From: Canibacter zhoujuaniae
Lineage (GTDB): Bacteria; Actinomycetota; Actinomycetes; Actinomycetales; Microbacteriaceae
Length of the DNA stretch: 64,000 nucleotides
Direction: 5' to 3'
NCBI RefSeq assembly: GCF_011752015.1
Contig: NZ_JAAIKA010000003.1
Location: forward strand, 1 to 64,000
Of the stretch, positions 30,428 to 39,757 are shown in pieces. How positions within the stretch are numbered: the stretch's first letter is position 1; each line of letters opens with the position of its first letter. The notes under the pieces were generated by a model. It made no database searches. It was not told the DNA's origin and saw only the letters and a list, made by a program, of their open reading frames with translations. A program made the position numbers and the translations under genes.

Positions 30428-31465
30428 CTAGTCGAGCGAAACTGCGGGTGTCTTGAAGTTATTCAGGGTGCGGATCACACGGTGCAATTCGCCCACTTTC
30501 CGTTTCGCGAAAACCGCTTTAATTCTGGGCAGATCCGGCACATCCATGTCTTTGATTTCCAGCGGATGGGCAGCGGTGCGCTGAAACTGGCCGCTCTCAA
30601 GCAGAGGCCCAAACTGCTCATTCAATTGTGTTATTTCTGCTTCTGTTGGGTCGTTACGCAGCCGGAATACAAGGGTGTTATCGATCCAGCGAATCGAGTG
30701 ATAGTTGCGCCAGAATGTTGTAATTTCGGTGATTGCCGCATCTACCGATTCGGTGATTAACACGCGATCGAGATCACCTTTTGTTATCAAGCCGCCTGCT
30801 TCAAGCTCCTCGGTTACATACTTCTGCAGCCCGTGCCAGAAGGTGCCGCCCGGTCGATCGAGCAGCACTATTGGCGCAGGAATCATCTTGCCGGTTTGCT
30901 GCAGGGTGAGCAGCTCGAAAGTTTCGTCGAGGGTGCCAAAGCCACCGGGCAGGCACACGAATCCGCGCGACTCTTTCACAAGCATCAACTTGCGGGTAAA
31001 AAAGTATTTCATCGCGACGTGCTGATTGCCGTTCGCATGCACTTCGCTCGGCTCCTCTTCAAAGGGCAGGCGGATCGAAACACCCAGCGCCTTCTGCGGC
31101 CCAGCTCCGCGTGCGGCGGCTTCCATAATTCCGGGGCCTGCGCCGGTCACCGACATCCAACCCAAATCTGCCATGCGACGCGCCACCGTTTCCGCCTGCT
31201 CGGCTGTTGGGTCGTCGAGCGCGGTGCGGGCAGATCCGAAAATACTAACCTTGGGCACCTCAGCAAAGCGCTCAAAAATGTTGAAGGCTGCGCGCATCTC
31301 TTGCAGCGCTGCAGCAGATATTTTCATATTCAGGCGGCTGGCCGGATCCGTCCCGAGCCCGAGGGAAGTTTCCACTAATTGCCGCACCAAGTTCTCGTTT
31401 TGCTGCACCCCGGCGGTTTGCAGCAACTGGTCAATGAGCTGCTGCAGCTCAACTGTTTGCGTCAT
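30428..31465 (-). CDS. LOG family (TIGR00730) Rossmann protein
   Basis: 345 residues. The core is [29 protein letters not shown], and [14 protein letters not shown], the PGGxGTxxE motif of cytokinin-activating phosphoribohydrolase LOG and lysine-decarboxylase-like proteins. The protein is longer than plain LOG at both ends, with an N-terminal helix and a C-terminal extension of about 80 residues. It probably hydrolyses a nucleoside monophosphate; the physiological substrate is unknown. TAGGCT at 31473-31478 is 7 nt before the ATG (leaderless pattern). Confidence 0.87.
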   Translation of the reverse strand: MTQTVELQQLIDQLLQTAGVQQNENLVRQLVETSLGLGTDPASRLNMKISAAALQEMRAAFNIFERFAEVPKVSIFGSARTALDDPTAEQAETVARRMADLGWMSVTGAGPGIMEAAARGAGPQKALGVSIRLPFEEEPSEVHANGNQHVAMKYFFTRKLMLVKESRGFVCLPGGFGTLDETFELLTLQQTGKMIPAPIVLLDRPGGTFWHGLQKYVTEELEAGGLITKGDLDRVLITESVDAAITEITTFWRNYHSIRWIDNTLVFRLRNDPTEAEITQLNEQFGPLLESGQFQRTAAHPLEIKDMDVPDLPRIKAVFAKRKVGELHRVIRTLNNFKTPAVSLD

Positions 31466-31551
31466 AGATTACAGCCTATTGCACATCTATATCGGCTTCC
31501 CGAAACGCCGCTTTGGGCGCGGTAGTTATTGTCTAGCTGTGCCACAAACAA

Positions 31552-31581
31552 AACAGCCCGATTCGCGCGAACCGGGCTGTT
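31552..31581 (-). terminator. Terminator after the YrdC-like gene
   Basis: AACAGCCCG (31552-31560) pairs with CGGGCTGTT (31573-31581). On the minus strand the hairpin is followed by TTTGTTTGT. It ends the YrdC-like gene (stop at 31603) before the LOG gene promoter. Confidence 0.8.
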
Positions 31582-31602
31582 AAACACCTTTACTGTGTCG
31601 GC

Positions 31603-32382
31603 TTAGTAGTAGTGACCGTGCCTGTAATCCCAACTATTGAAGCACTCTGCGAGATTTTCGAGGATCTGCGGCAGATACACACCCTTACGAATCAGAATCG
31701 GAGCTGGGGTAACATCCCGCTCACCGTGCTGCTCAGGCACGAGGTTGCCATCGTCATCAACAAACGACACCATCACGCCCTGCTCGTAACGGGTTTCTGG
31801 GGTTGCGTCTGGCTGGATCGATGCAACGTAGTCATTGCCCTCGATAATCAGGTCAACACCGTTTTCGATCCGCTCACCGATCCCCTCAACAAGACCGCGG
31901 TTGCCCTGCCCTGAAGGGTTTGCTGAGCTTGCGAAAGACAGCGCGTTGCTCTTCGCCCAGCGCTCAGCAACAATCTGCTCGCCTGGGGTGCCAAAGCGGA
32001 TGACAAAGCAGCTGGTGCCGCGCACATCCGTCATTAACTCAGCAGCGCCCTCCGGGATGTACTTCTGCTTAGCTTCTTCTTTCCACGGCAGAATGCAGCC
32101 CATCAACACATCCTGATCCCAGTGCATCTGGTAAAACTTTTCAATCTCCGGAGTCATCTCAGCAAGCTCTTTGAGCTGTTCCATCGAGCCGCACAGCACC
32201 ACACCAGGCTTGTTGCGCTTTCTGTTTTTAACATCAAACTTGCGTTCCAGACCCGCCAGGTCTGTTGTCATAATGATGTAACCAACCTTGGTTGGGCTGA
32301 CAATAATTTTGCCGCCCTCATCGAGCAGATCTACTGCTTCCTGAACCAGTTCACCATTCCACGTCACACGCGCAGTGCTCAC
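31603..32382 (-). CDS. Sua5/YciO/YrdC domain protein, divergent
   Basis: 259 residues from GTG at 32382, which has AAGGAG 5 nt upstream; the longer frame to 32427 has no such site. YrdC-fold features are GGKIIVSPTKVGYIIMTTD, KNRKRNKPGVVL (in place of the usual SKRP.NPL) and SFASSANPSGQGN. A C-terminal extension ends in NSWDYRHGHYY. Canonical members (TsaC/Sua5) make threonylcarbamoyl-AMP for tRNA t6A. The altered nucleotide motif and the extra tail suggest a paralogue with another role. Confidence 0.75.
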   Translation of the reverse strand: MSTARVTWNGELVQEAVDLLDEGGKIIVSPTKVGYIIMTTDLAGLERKFDVKNRKRNKPGVVLCGSMEQLKELAEMTPEIEKFYQMHWDQDVLMGCILPWKEEAKQKYIPEGAAELMTDVRGTSCFVIRFGTPGEQIVAERWAKSNALSFASSANPSGQGNRGLVEGIGERIENGVDLIIEGNDYVASIQPDATPETRYEQGVMVSFVDDDGNLVPEQHGERDVTPAPILIRKGVYLPQILENLAECFNSWDYRHGHYY

Positions 32383-32500
32383 AGATGCTCCTTGAATTAA
32401 ATCGGTATAACTACTAAATCTTAGCAACGGCAGTTGCGCAACTAGTGCGCACCGCTAACGCTGCACCAAGAACCTCATGATTAACTCTGCTGCCGGCAAT

Positions 32501-32516
32501 TGTTTCACGTGAAACA
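32501..32516. promoter_or_regulatory. parS: parS site 1
   Basis: TGTTTCACGTGAAACA, an exact 16-bp match to the ParB-binding consensus, extended to a 22-bp palindrome by AAT/ATT flanks. It lies between the YrdC-like gene and the E2 gene, about 24 kb from oriC. Confidence 0.95.
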
Positions 32517-32542
32517 ATTAGCAGCGCTGTCACGCAAAGTGA

Positions 32543-33847
32543 TCAGTCAAGCAGGAGTGCGGGCTCCTCAATAACCGAGGCGACATCGGCAATAAAGCGC
32601 GACACAACATCACCGTCAACAACGCGATGGTCGAAGGAGCCCGCCACGGTTGTCACCATGCGCGGCAGAATCTCACCGTTCACAACCCACGGCTTTTCTT
32701 TGATCGTGCCCATGGCAACGATCGCAACCTCCCCCGGGTTCAGGATAGGCGTGCCGGTATCCATTCCGAAAACGCCGATGTTGGTAACCGTGATCGTGCC
32801 ATTAGCCATTTCCTCAGGCGTGGTGCGACCCTCGCGCGCAGTCAGCGTTAGCTTTTCGATTTCCTTCGCCAGATTGAGCATCGACAGATCCTGCGCTTCT
32901 TTGATGTTGGGCACAAGGAGCCCGCGTGGCGTTGCAGCAGCGATCCCCAAATTCACAAAATTGTGAACGATAATCTCTTCATCTGTCCAGGTTGAGTTCA
33001 CCATTGGGTTGCGGCGCACCGCCCAAATAATTGCTTTCGCCATCACCAGTAGGGGCGACACTTTCACTCCGGCAAAATCAGGTGATGCTTTCAAACGTTT
33101 GACATACTCCATCGTGCGCGTCGCATCTATTTCAGTAAAAACGCTCACATGCGGAGCGCTGAAGGCGCTTGCAGTCATTGCATTCGCTATCGTTTTCCGC
33201 ACACCCTTGACCGGAATCCGCTCTTCACGAGAGCTCGCCGCTTCGGGCGTATCCAGGTTGCGGAACACGCTCGCCTGCGAGGCGTGACGCACAACATCGT
33301 CGCGCAAAACTTCGCCGCCGATCCCCGAGCCGCGCACACTAGCAAGATCAACGCCCAAGTCTTTCGCGAGTTTACGGATCGGTGGTTTCACCAAAACGGG
33401 TGATGAATCTGCAACCGACGGTTTCGCGCCAAGCAGCGGCTCTCCCCCGCTCCTGCGCCGACTGCGCGCAGGCACCTGGCTCCCGTAACCAACGAGCACG
33501 GCCTGCTTCTCTTCGTTCACACCTGCGCTAACATCTGCAACAGCCTCAGCGATCTCTGCATCCTCGTCGCTAACGGGTGCGTTCTCCCCTGTCGCCGCAG
33601 CAGCAACCCCGTCGTCAACCTTCAGAAGCGGTGCGCCAACAGGCACTGTGTCACCTACCTGGGCTATCAGCTCTGTGACCGTGCCCACAAACGGGCTCGG
33701 CAGCTCTACCAGGCTCTTTGCGGTCTCAATCTCGCAGATGGTTTGATTCAGTTCTACTGTGTCGCCCACCTTAATCAGCCAGGTCACGAGGTCGGCCTCG
33801 GTGAGACCCTCACCAACATCTGGGAGGTTAAATACCTTTTCGCTCAT
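32543..33847 (-). CDS. Dihydrolipoamide acyltransferase (E2) of a 2-oxoacid dehydrogenase complex
   Basis: 434 residues in the order lipoyl domain (1-77, lipoylated Lys44 in [10 protein letters not shown]), linker, E1/E3-binding domain ([22 protein letters not shown]), and the C-terminal catalytic domain with [10 protein letters not shown] holding the catalytic HxxxDG. The linker is Ala/Glu-rich. With E1 beta and E1 alpha upstream it forms a branched-chain or similar 2-oxoacid dehydrogenase; no E3 gene is in this window. Last gene of the hisC-E1alpha-E1beta-E2 operon, 15 bp after E1 beta. Confidence 0.93.
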   Translation of the reverse strand: MSEKVFNLPDVGEGLTEADLVTWLIKVGDTVELNQTICEIETAKSLVELPSPFVGTVTELIAQVGDTVPVGAPLLKVDDGVAAAATGENAPVSDEDAEIAEAVADVSAGVNEEKQAVLVGYGSQVPARSRRRSGGEPLLGAKPSVADSSPVLVKPPIRKLAKDLGVDLASVRGSGIGGEVLRDDVVRHASQASVFRNLDTPEAASSREERIPVKGVRKTIANAMTASAFSAPHVSVFTEIDATRTMEYVKRLKASPDFAGVKVSPLLVMAKAIIWAVRRNPMVNSTWTDEEIIVHNFVNLGIAAATPRGLLVPNIKEAQDLSMLNLAKEIEKLTLTAREGRTTPEEMANGTITVTNIGVFGMDTGTPILNPGEVAIVAMGTIKEKPWVVNGEILPRMVTTVAGSFDHRVVDGDVVSRFIADVASVIEEPALLLD

Positions 33848-33862
33848 CGTGCATAGCCTTTC

Positions 33863-34843
33863 TTAGTAGTGCATTGTGCGGTCGACAGCCTCAAGCACAC
33901 GGTCTGCATCTGGCAGGTAGAGCCCCTCAAGCATCGCCGGCGGAAACGGCGTATCGTAACCGCTCACTCGCAAGACTGGCGCCTGAAGAGTATAGAAACA
34001 GCGTTCAGTAATGGTTGCGGCTAGTTCGCTACCGAGGCTGACGTTCCCCGGGGCCTCCTGCGCGATCACAACCCGGCCGGTTTTTCGCACAGAGGTAAAC
34101 AGCGGTTCATAATCAACCGGTGACAGGCCGCGCACGTCGAGCACCTCACAAGATGTGCCCTCTGTTTCTGCAATCTGCGCCGCCTGCAAGAGAGTTGAAG
34201 TCATCGCACCCCACCCGATAAGGGTTACGTCACTGCCAGCGCGGGCAACACGGCTCTCATAGAGCCCAGCGGCTGGCTTCTCAAAATCGACTTCACCCTT
34301 CATCCAGTATTTCGCCTTCGGCTCTAAGAAAATTACCGGATCGGGTGATTCGATCGCCTGCCTGAGCATCCAATATGCATCATTCGGATTTGCTGGCGCA
34401 ACCACGCGCAAGCCTGCCGTGTGCGCAAAATAGCTTTCAACGCTCTCCTGATGGTGTTCAACGGCGCCAATATGCCCACCATAGGGGATGCGGATCACAA
34501 CCGGTAGGGTGATTGCGCCCTGCGTGCGGCTGCGGTATTTCGCCAATTGGCTGACGATCTGGTTAAAGGCGGGGTAAACAAAACCGTCAAACTGGATCTC
34601 CACCACGGGCCTGTAGCCCGCCATTGCAAGCCCGATAGCGCTGCCAACGATACCCGCCTCAGCAAGCGGGGTATCCAGCACCCGCGCACTGCCAAAGCGG
34701 CTCATCAGCTTATCGGTGACGCGAAAAACACCGCCGAGTTTGCCAATATCCTCACCCATTAAAAGCACGCTGCTGTCAGCTTCCATCGCATCAGCTAGCG
34801 CCTGATTCAAGGCGTGCGCAAGGGCTTTCGTCTCTACACTCAT
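33863..34843 (-). CDS. 2-oxoacid dehydrogenase E1 component, beta subunit
   Basis: 326 residues, normal length. Typical segments are VLLMGEDIGKLGGVFRVTDKL, RVLDTPLAEAGIVGSAIGLAMAGYRPVVEIQFDGFVYPAFNQI, IPYGGHIGAVEHHQES and a C-terminal transketolase domain ending in VSGYDTPFPPAMLEGLYLPD. Together with the alpha subunit it decarboxylates a branched-chain 2-oxoacid using thiamine diphosphate. It overlaps the alpha gene by 4 nt (ATGA). Confidence 0.93.
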   Translation of the reverse strand: MSVETKALAHALNQALADAMEADSSVLLMGEDIGKLGGVFRVTDKLMSRFGSARVLDTPLAEAGIVGSAIGLAMAGYRPVVEIQFDGFVYPAFNQIVSQLAKYRSRTQGAITLPVVIRIPYGGHIGAVEHHQESVESYFAHTAGLRVVAPANPNDAYWMLRQAIESPDPVIFLEPKAKYWMKGEVDFEKPAAGLYESRVARAGSDVTLIGWGAMTSTLLQAAQIAETEGTSCEVLDVRGLSPVDYEPLFTSVRKTGRVVIAQEAPGNVSLGSELAATITERCFYTLQAPVLRVSGYDTPFPPAMLEGLYLPDADRVLEAVDRTMHY

Positions 34844-36051
34844 TCTGCGCTCTCCTCAAACGATGCCTCATATGCCGCCATCCAAGCGCGCTGCTCGTCA
34901 ATCAGCGGATGATTCTCAGCGTAAACATGGGCGAACATTGAATCGGGGTGCCCCTTTTCGATGCTCAAAAGTGCCTCCCGCACGCGGTGTGCCTCAGAGG
35001 CAGCTGTGTCATCAACCGACGCGAAAAACTCGTCCGTCACTCCCTGCGAGCGCAGATAGTGCGCCAGGCGGTTGATGGGGTCGCTCTCCTGCCAGTGTTT
35101 CAGCTCTTCTGCATCGCGGTAGCGGGTTGGATCATCGCTCGTGGTGTGCGCGCCGATCCGATAAGTGAGGGCCTCAATATAGCGCGGGCCGCCACCATTT
35201 TTTGCATCGTCTAGGAATGTTTTTGCAACCGCGTATGCTGCCAGCGGATCATTCCCGTCGATCTGCACAGCCGGAATTCCAAAGCCGAGCGCCCGGCGAT
35301 ACAGCGGGGTGCGTGACTGCCTAGACACGGGCACCGAAATTGCCCATCTGTTGTTTTGCACAATAAACAGGGTTGGTGTCTGGTAACTCGCCGCAAAGAT
35401 AAGCGCTTCGTTGGTATCTCCCTGGCTGGTGGTGCCGTCGCCGTAGAACACCATCGTCGCTTTCCCGGTTGCGGTGCCAGGCTCGCCCGGATCCATGGTG
35501 TTAACTCCGGCTGCCTGTTTTGCATCCAGCAGCTGTGCTAGCGAATGACCAACCGCGTGCTGCGCCTGCGCACCCAACACCAGGGTGTAAATGTGTGTGT
35601 TGCCGTTCTTCGGATCTTTCGGATCCCAGCCGCTGTTGTGTGCGCCGCGGAATAGTTTTCCAACATCAACAAGATCCACCCCGCGCACCCGCGCGACGGT
35701 GTGCTCGCGGTAGGCGGGGAAAATATAGTCGTCTGTGTCTGCCGCATTAGCAAACCCAACCTGGCAACCCTCCTGGCCAACGCTCGGCACCCAGAGCGCC
35801 ATATGCCCCTGCCGCTGCAGGTTTGTGCACTCACGGTCAAAGGCGCGAGTAACAACCATATCGGAATACCAGGCTTTCAGCTCTTCTGCTGTAATCTCTG
35901 CGAGCGCGGCCGCAAACGGTGCAGCGGAGTCGCTCGGATCCCAGTTGCCCGCAGCATCTAAGAAGCGCACAGGCGCAGGATCGTCACCGCCCTTTAGCCC
36001 GCTGAGCCCGGTGGCAAGATCAAAGCTCGCTTGGGGGTCTGTGTTAGTCAT
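34840..36051 (-). CDS. 2-oxoacid dehydrogenase E1 component, alpha subunit
   Basis: 403 residues. The thiamine diphosphate motif GDGTTSQGDTNEALIFAASYQTPTLFIVQNNRWAIS (GDG...NN) is intact. RQGHMALWVPSVGQEGCQVG and GAHTTSDDPTRYR (phosphorylation-loop region in eukaryotes) match the branched-chain E1 alpha family. A 30-40 residue N-terminal extension is also typical of actinobacteria. It overlaps hisC by 8 nt and E1 beta by 4 nt, so the operon is tightly coupled. Confidence 0.93.
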   Translation of the reverse strand: MTNTDPQASFDLATGLSGLKGGDDPAPVRFLDAAGNWDPSDSAAPFAAALAEITAEELKAWYSDMVVTRAFDRECTNLQRQGHMALWVPSVGQEGCQVGFANAADTDDYIFPAYREHTVARVRGVDLVDVGKLFRGAHNSGWDPKDPKNGNTHIYTLVLGAQAQHAVGHSLAQLLDAKQAAGVNTMDPGEPGTATGKATMVFYGDGTTSQGDTNEALIFAASYQTPTLFIVQNNRWAISVPVSRQSRTPLYRRALGFGIPAVQIDGNDPLAAYAVAKTFLDDAKNGGGPRYIEALTYRIGAHTTSDDPTRYRDAEELKHWQESDPINRLAHYLRSQGVTDEFFASVDDTAASEAHRVREALLSIEKGHPDSMFAHVYAENHPLIDEQRAWMAAYEASFEESAE

Positions 36052-37177
36052 CCTTACCCTCTCCAGCGTGCTGTGCTAGGTAGTCTTTGAGCGCGTTAAG
36101 CACCGCGTCAACGCTCTCTGCTTCGCCGACGGTGATGCGCACACCCCGCCCTGGAATGTGTCGCACCAGAATATCAGCCTGCCGGAAGCTTTCGGCCAGC
36201 TTAGCTCCGGGGTCTCCAAACACTTTCGGGCCAACACGAGAGATCTCAACGTTTGACAGCCAAATAAAATTGCCCTGCGCATCTGGTGGGTTAAAGCCGA
36301 GTGCTCGCACCCCATCAAGCAGCGCCTCACGGCGGTTTACAATTAGCTGCACCCTGCCCCGCATCTGGGTTTGTGCTTCGTCGCTGAGGGCTGCGATACC
36401 CGCCACCTCAGCAACCGTTGAAACTGACAGCGGTATTGCGGTCGCAGCAGCAGCCCGCCAAATGCCCGCGTCTGCAAAACCGTAGCCGAGCCGCAGCCCG
36501 GCAATGCCCTGTGCTTTAGCGAAGGTGCGCAAAACAACTAGGTTTGGGAAGGCAGCAAGGTGTTTCATGCCGTCTACTGCGTCTGCTTTTCTGACGAATT
36601 CGGCGTATGCCTCGTCTAGCACCACCAGCACGTGCTCGGGCACGGCGGCCATAAATTCTAGAAACTCGGTTTCTGTTATCACCGGGCCTGTCGGGTTGTT
36701 CGGCGAGCATAAAATAACTGCGCGTGTATTCGCGTTAATGCTGCGGCTCATTGCCGGGAGGTTGAGGCGTGCGTCTGCGGTGAGTGGCACTCCAAACTGG
36801 GCGGCGCCTGAGGCGAGGCCGAGCAGTGGGTATGCCTCAAAGCTTGGTTCGGCGCAGATGTAGTTATCGCCCGGCCCGGCTACCGCATGAATAAGCTGGT
36901 AGAGAATCGCGACCGATCCAGCCCCAAATTGAATCTGGTCACCAGCGACAGCAAACTTGGCTGCAAGTTTGTCGCGCAACTCTGGCAGTTGCGGATTTGC
37001 GTAGCGGTTAAAAGTATCTGTTTCTTGCACAGCTTTGAGGATCGCTGGCAGCGGCTGCCACGGGCTTTCGTTGCTTGACAGTTTAAAACCCGCGCGCTTA
37101 AGCCCCGCACCCTGCCGATAGGCGGGAAAACTCGCGACTTCCGGCCGAAACCGCACCTTGAGGCTGTCATTATTCAT
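36044..37177 (-). CDS. hisC: Histidinol-phosphate / aromatic aminotransferase family protein
   Basis: 377 residues from ATG 37177. PLP-fold motifs: LSSNESPWQPLP, RYANPQLPELRDKLA, LCSPNNPTGPVI, LDEAYAEFV, and TFAKAQGIAGLRLGYGFAD with the PLP Lys; RGVRITVG ends the small domain. The family transaminates histidinol phosphate or aromatic amino acids; the neighbours (E1/E2 of a branched-chain oxoacid dehydrogenase) hint that amine transfer feeding that pathway is also possible. TACAAT lies exactly 7 nt before this ATG, which favours it over the ATG two codons earlier. Confidence 0.88.
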   Translation of the reverse strand: MNNDSLKVRFRPEVASFPAYRQGAGLKRAGFKLSSNESPWQPLPAILKAVQETDTFNRYANPQLPELRDKLAAKFAVAGDQIQFGAGSVAILYQLIHAVAGPGDNYICAEPSFEAYPLLGLASGAAQFGVPLTADARLNLPAMSRSINANTRAVILCSPNNPTGPVITETEFLEFMAAVPEHVLVVLDEAYAEFVRKADAVDGMKHLAAFPNLVVLRTFAKAQGIAGLRLGYGFADAGIWRAAAATAIPLSVSTVAEVAGIAALSDEAQTQMRGRVQLIVNRREALLDGVRALGFNPPDAQGNFIWLSNVEISRVGPKVFGDPGAKLAESFRQADILVRHIPGRGVRITVGEAESVDAVLNALKDYLAQHAGEGKDD

Positions 37178-37339
37178 TCTCATTATTGTAGTCGTCGCGT
37201 ATTCCGAAACCGTGATAATTCACCCAGCGCAGCCGCGGCCGCACGGCCACGCTTTACCGGCTTCTGCAAGAGGTTTGAGTGTGCCTAAGCAAATAGGGAA
37301 CAATAGATTTAGAAACCTGCATCCAGCTCGGAGGAACCG

Positions 37340-38719
37340 ATGTCACTTTTGCCACCTCAGCCCATCAGCCCGCTCGACGGCCGCTATCGCAAGCCTGTTA
37401 ATGAGCTCGGAGACTATCTAAGCGAAGCCGGGCTCAACCGGGCGCGTGTGCACATCGAGGTTGAGTGGATCGCGCATCTCACTAAGCGCTCAATGTTCGG
37501 CTCTAAACCGCTGTCTGACGCGCAACTTACAGAGCTTCGTGACTGGGCAGCAAACTTTGGCGAGACAGAAATTGCCCGCCTTGCAGAGATTGAGGCAACC
37601 ACTCAGCATGATGTGAAGGCGGTTGAGTATCTTGTGCGTGAGCAGCTCACACGTCAGGGTCTCGATAGCATCGCTGAACTCACCCACATCTGCTGCACTA
37701 GCGAAGATATCAACAATCTGTCTTACGCTCTCACAGTGAAAAACGCTGTTGAAAAAGTGTGGCGCCCAAAACTTGCGGCGGTAATTGCAGAACTTACTTC
37801 GCAGGCAAAGAAATATCAGGATCTAGCAATGATGAGCCGCACACACGGCCAGCCTGCGACACCAACAACTCTGGGCAAAGAGCTTGCGGTGTTCGTGCAC
37901 CGCTTACAGCGTCAGCTGCGGCAGATAGATGCAATTGAGTATCTCGGCAAATTCAGTGGCGCAACAGGCACCTTTGCGGCGCACATTAGCGCTGATCCGC
38001 AAGCAAATTGGCAGAAGATCGGGCAGAGCTTCGTTGAGAGCCTGGGATTAACTTTTAACCCGCTCACAACCCAGATTGAGTCACACGACTGGCAAGCAGA
38101 GCTGTACGACCGTGTTGTGCACGCAAACCGGATCCTGCACAACCTCGCAACAGACATCTGGAGCTACATTTCAATCGGATACTTCCGCCAAATACCGGTG
38201 GCGGGCGCAACCGGGTCATCAACCATGCCGCACAAGGTCAACCCGATCCGCTTCGAAAATGCTGAAGCAAACCTAGAGCTCTCAAACGCTGTGCTTGGCT
38301 CTCTCGCCGAGACCCTGGTGACCAGTCGCTGGCAGCGCGATCTGACAGACTCCTCAGCACAGCGCAATATCGGAGTCGGTTTCGGGCACTCCGTGCTCGC
38401 CCTCGACAATGTGCTGCGCGGGCTCAATCAGATTGATGCGGCAGCTGACACTATCGCAGCAGATTTGGATGCAAACTGGGAGGTGCTTGCTGAGGCGATC
38501 CAGACCGTGATTCGCGCTGAGGTCACCGCCGGCCGCTCTGAAATCACCGATCCGTACGCGGCTCTTAAGGAGTTGACGCGCGGGCGTCGTATCGGGCAGG
38601 CTGAACTCCAGGAGTTCGTCAGCGGTCTAGACATCGGCGAAGAGGCGAAAGAGCGACTGCTGCAGCTTACGCCAGCTGCCTACACGGGTATCGCTAGCAC
38701 CCTGGTCGATCTAATTTAG
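37340..38719 (+). CDS. purB: Adenylosuccinate lyase
   Basis: 459 residues. The fumarase/aspartase signature is GSSTMPHKVNPIRFENAE; LTHICCTSEDINNLSYALTVKNAV and SRTHGQPATPTTLGKELAVFVHRLQRQL are the other two conserved regions with the catalytic His. It cleaves SAICAR and adenylosuccinate in purine synthesis, the step after PurA. SD GAGGAA precedes ATG 37340. The stop codon overlaps the convergent membrane-protein gene by 4 bp. Confidence 0.96.
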   Translation: MSLLPPQPISPLDGRYRKPVNELGDYLSEAGLNRARVHIEVEWIAHLTKRSMFGSKPLSDAQLTELRDWAANFGETEIARLAEIEATTQHDVKAVEYLVREQLTRQGLDSIAELTHICCTSEDINNLSYALTVKNAVEKVWRPKLAAVIAELTSQAKKYQDLAMMSRTHGQPATPTTLGKELAVFVHRLQRQLRQIDAIEYLGKFSGATGTFAAHISADPQANWQKIGQSFVESLGLTFNPLTTQIESHDWQAELYDRVVHANRILHNLATDIWSYISIGYFRQIPVAGATGSSTMPHKVNPIRFENAEANLELSNAVLGSLAETLVTSRWQRDLTDSSAQRNIGVGFGHSVLALDNVLRGLNQIDAAADTIAADLDANWEVLAEAIQTVIRAEVTAGRSEITDPYAALKELTRGRRIGQAELQEFVSGLDIGEEAKERLLQLTPAAYTGIASTLVDLI

Positions 38720-39003
38720 TCGTGGTGGCCCGAGCCCTCGTTGCGGTGCATCTCTTCGAGGGCTTTGCGGGCAAGCTCATCTTCAGCGTTTGGCTTCGCA
38801 GACAGCCCAAGCAGTGCGACAACCATTAGGGTCACTATAAATGTGGCGATAAACGTCACCGGCACAAGCATGCGGAAATCTTTTGTTGCCATAGCAACAA
38901 CAGCCGAGGCAAACACGGCAATAATCGCGGAGAAAACGAGTAGCTCAACCGGTTTTAGGCGGTCGCGCTTGCTCGGTTCGACCGGCTGCTGTTGCTTAGA
39001 CAT
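38716..39003 (-). CDS. Small membrane protein, two transmembrane helices
   Basis: 95 residues with a basic N-terminus (KRDRLKPVE), two hydrophobic segments at about 20-38 and 47-68, and an acidic, His-rich C-terminus (EEMHRNEGSGHHD). GGGAG lies 8 nt before the ATG. Its neighbour at 39090-39644 is also a membrane protein on the same strand, and the two may form an operon. I recognise no family. Confidence 0.68.
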   Translation of the reverse strand: MSKQQQPVEPSKRDRLKPVELLVFSAIIAVFASAVVAMATKDFRMLVPVTFIATFIVTLMVVALLGLSAKPNAEDELARKALEEMHRNEGSGHHD

Positions 39004-39089
39004 TAAAAATTCTCCCGTTTTGCTTTAAGCAGTTTCGTTAACAGTCTCTAACTCACTGTGTTTGATTGTGATACAGGCCTAACTGCGCG

Positions 39090-39644
39090 TTACTTGACGT
39101 TTCGCCCGTGGTCAAATGCGGCAATCATGCCGAAAATACCTATAACAACAGTGTACGCCCCAAACAGACCGATTGCTGCAATCGCATCGGCACGTACCAA
39201 AAACACCGCCAGTGTTGCAAGCAGAGTGAACACTGTCGCAACACGCAGTTCTTTTACCGGGGTCGCTGCATCTTTAAGCAGCGCAAGCACACGCACCACA
39301 GTCATACCGGCCAGCCAGATTAATAGCCCCGTGGTAACTGACACAACGGTGCCACCAAGAATTAGCAGGGTCAGAGCGGCCACCAGGTCTACCGCGATGC
39401 TTAAGCCGATAAGGGCAAACCCACCCGCTTTCGCACGGCGGTTTAGCATCAGCTGCCCGGCCCGCGCAAGAGAGAAGATAATAAAAGAGCCAAGCAGCAG
39501 CACAACATCAAAAGCTAGGTTGTTGTGCAACTGTGCTGTGAAGAGCACCACCAATGCAGCGGTGATATAGGCGGCAGAAATGGTCGTCTGCCCGAGGTTG
39601 ATTTTGCCGCGGGTTTCATGCTTAATTTTTGATGATGCAGTCAA
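39090..39644 (-). CDS. Integral membrane protein of unknown function
   Basis: 184 residues, with about six hydrophobic segments (near 22-40, 43-60, 74-96, 98-118, 134-152, 154-176) and a basic N-terminus. The start is TTG at 39644 with GGAG just upstream; no ATG lies nearby in frame. It has no visible catalytic motif and no signal peptide beyond the first segment. The parS site at 39715 is 70 bp upstream. Confidence 0.62.
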   Translation of the reverse strand: MTASSKIKHETRGKINLGQTTISAAYITAALVVLFTAQLHNNLAFDVVLLLGSFIIFSLARAGQLMLNRRAKAGGFALIGLSIAVDLVAALTLLILGGTVVSVTTGLLIWLAGMTVVRVLALLKDAATPVKELRVATVFTLLATLAVFLVRADAIAAIGLFGAYTVVIGIFGMIAAFDHGRNVK

Positions 39645-39714
39645 TCTCTCTCCACACTATTCTGCGCAAACCGTCAAGCTATCCTACCGCTCGGGGCTGT
39701 GAGCGCAAGAGCGA

Positions 39715-39730
39715 TGTTTCACGTGAAACA
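39715..39730. promoter_or_regulatory. parS: parS site 2
   Basis: Exact TGTTTCACGTGAAACA, extended to 18 bp by A/T flanks. It lies in the 113-bp gap between dnaB (downstream end) and the membrane-protein gene. Confidence 0.95.
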
Positions 39731-39757
39731 TTAGCGGTTTAAGCATCGCACACAGCA

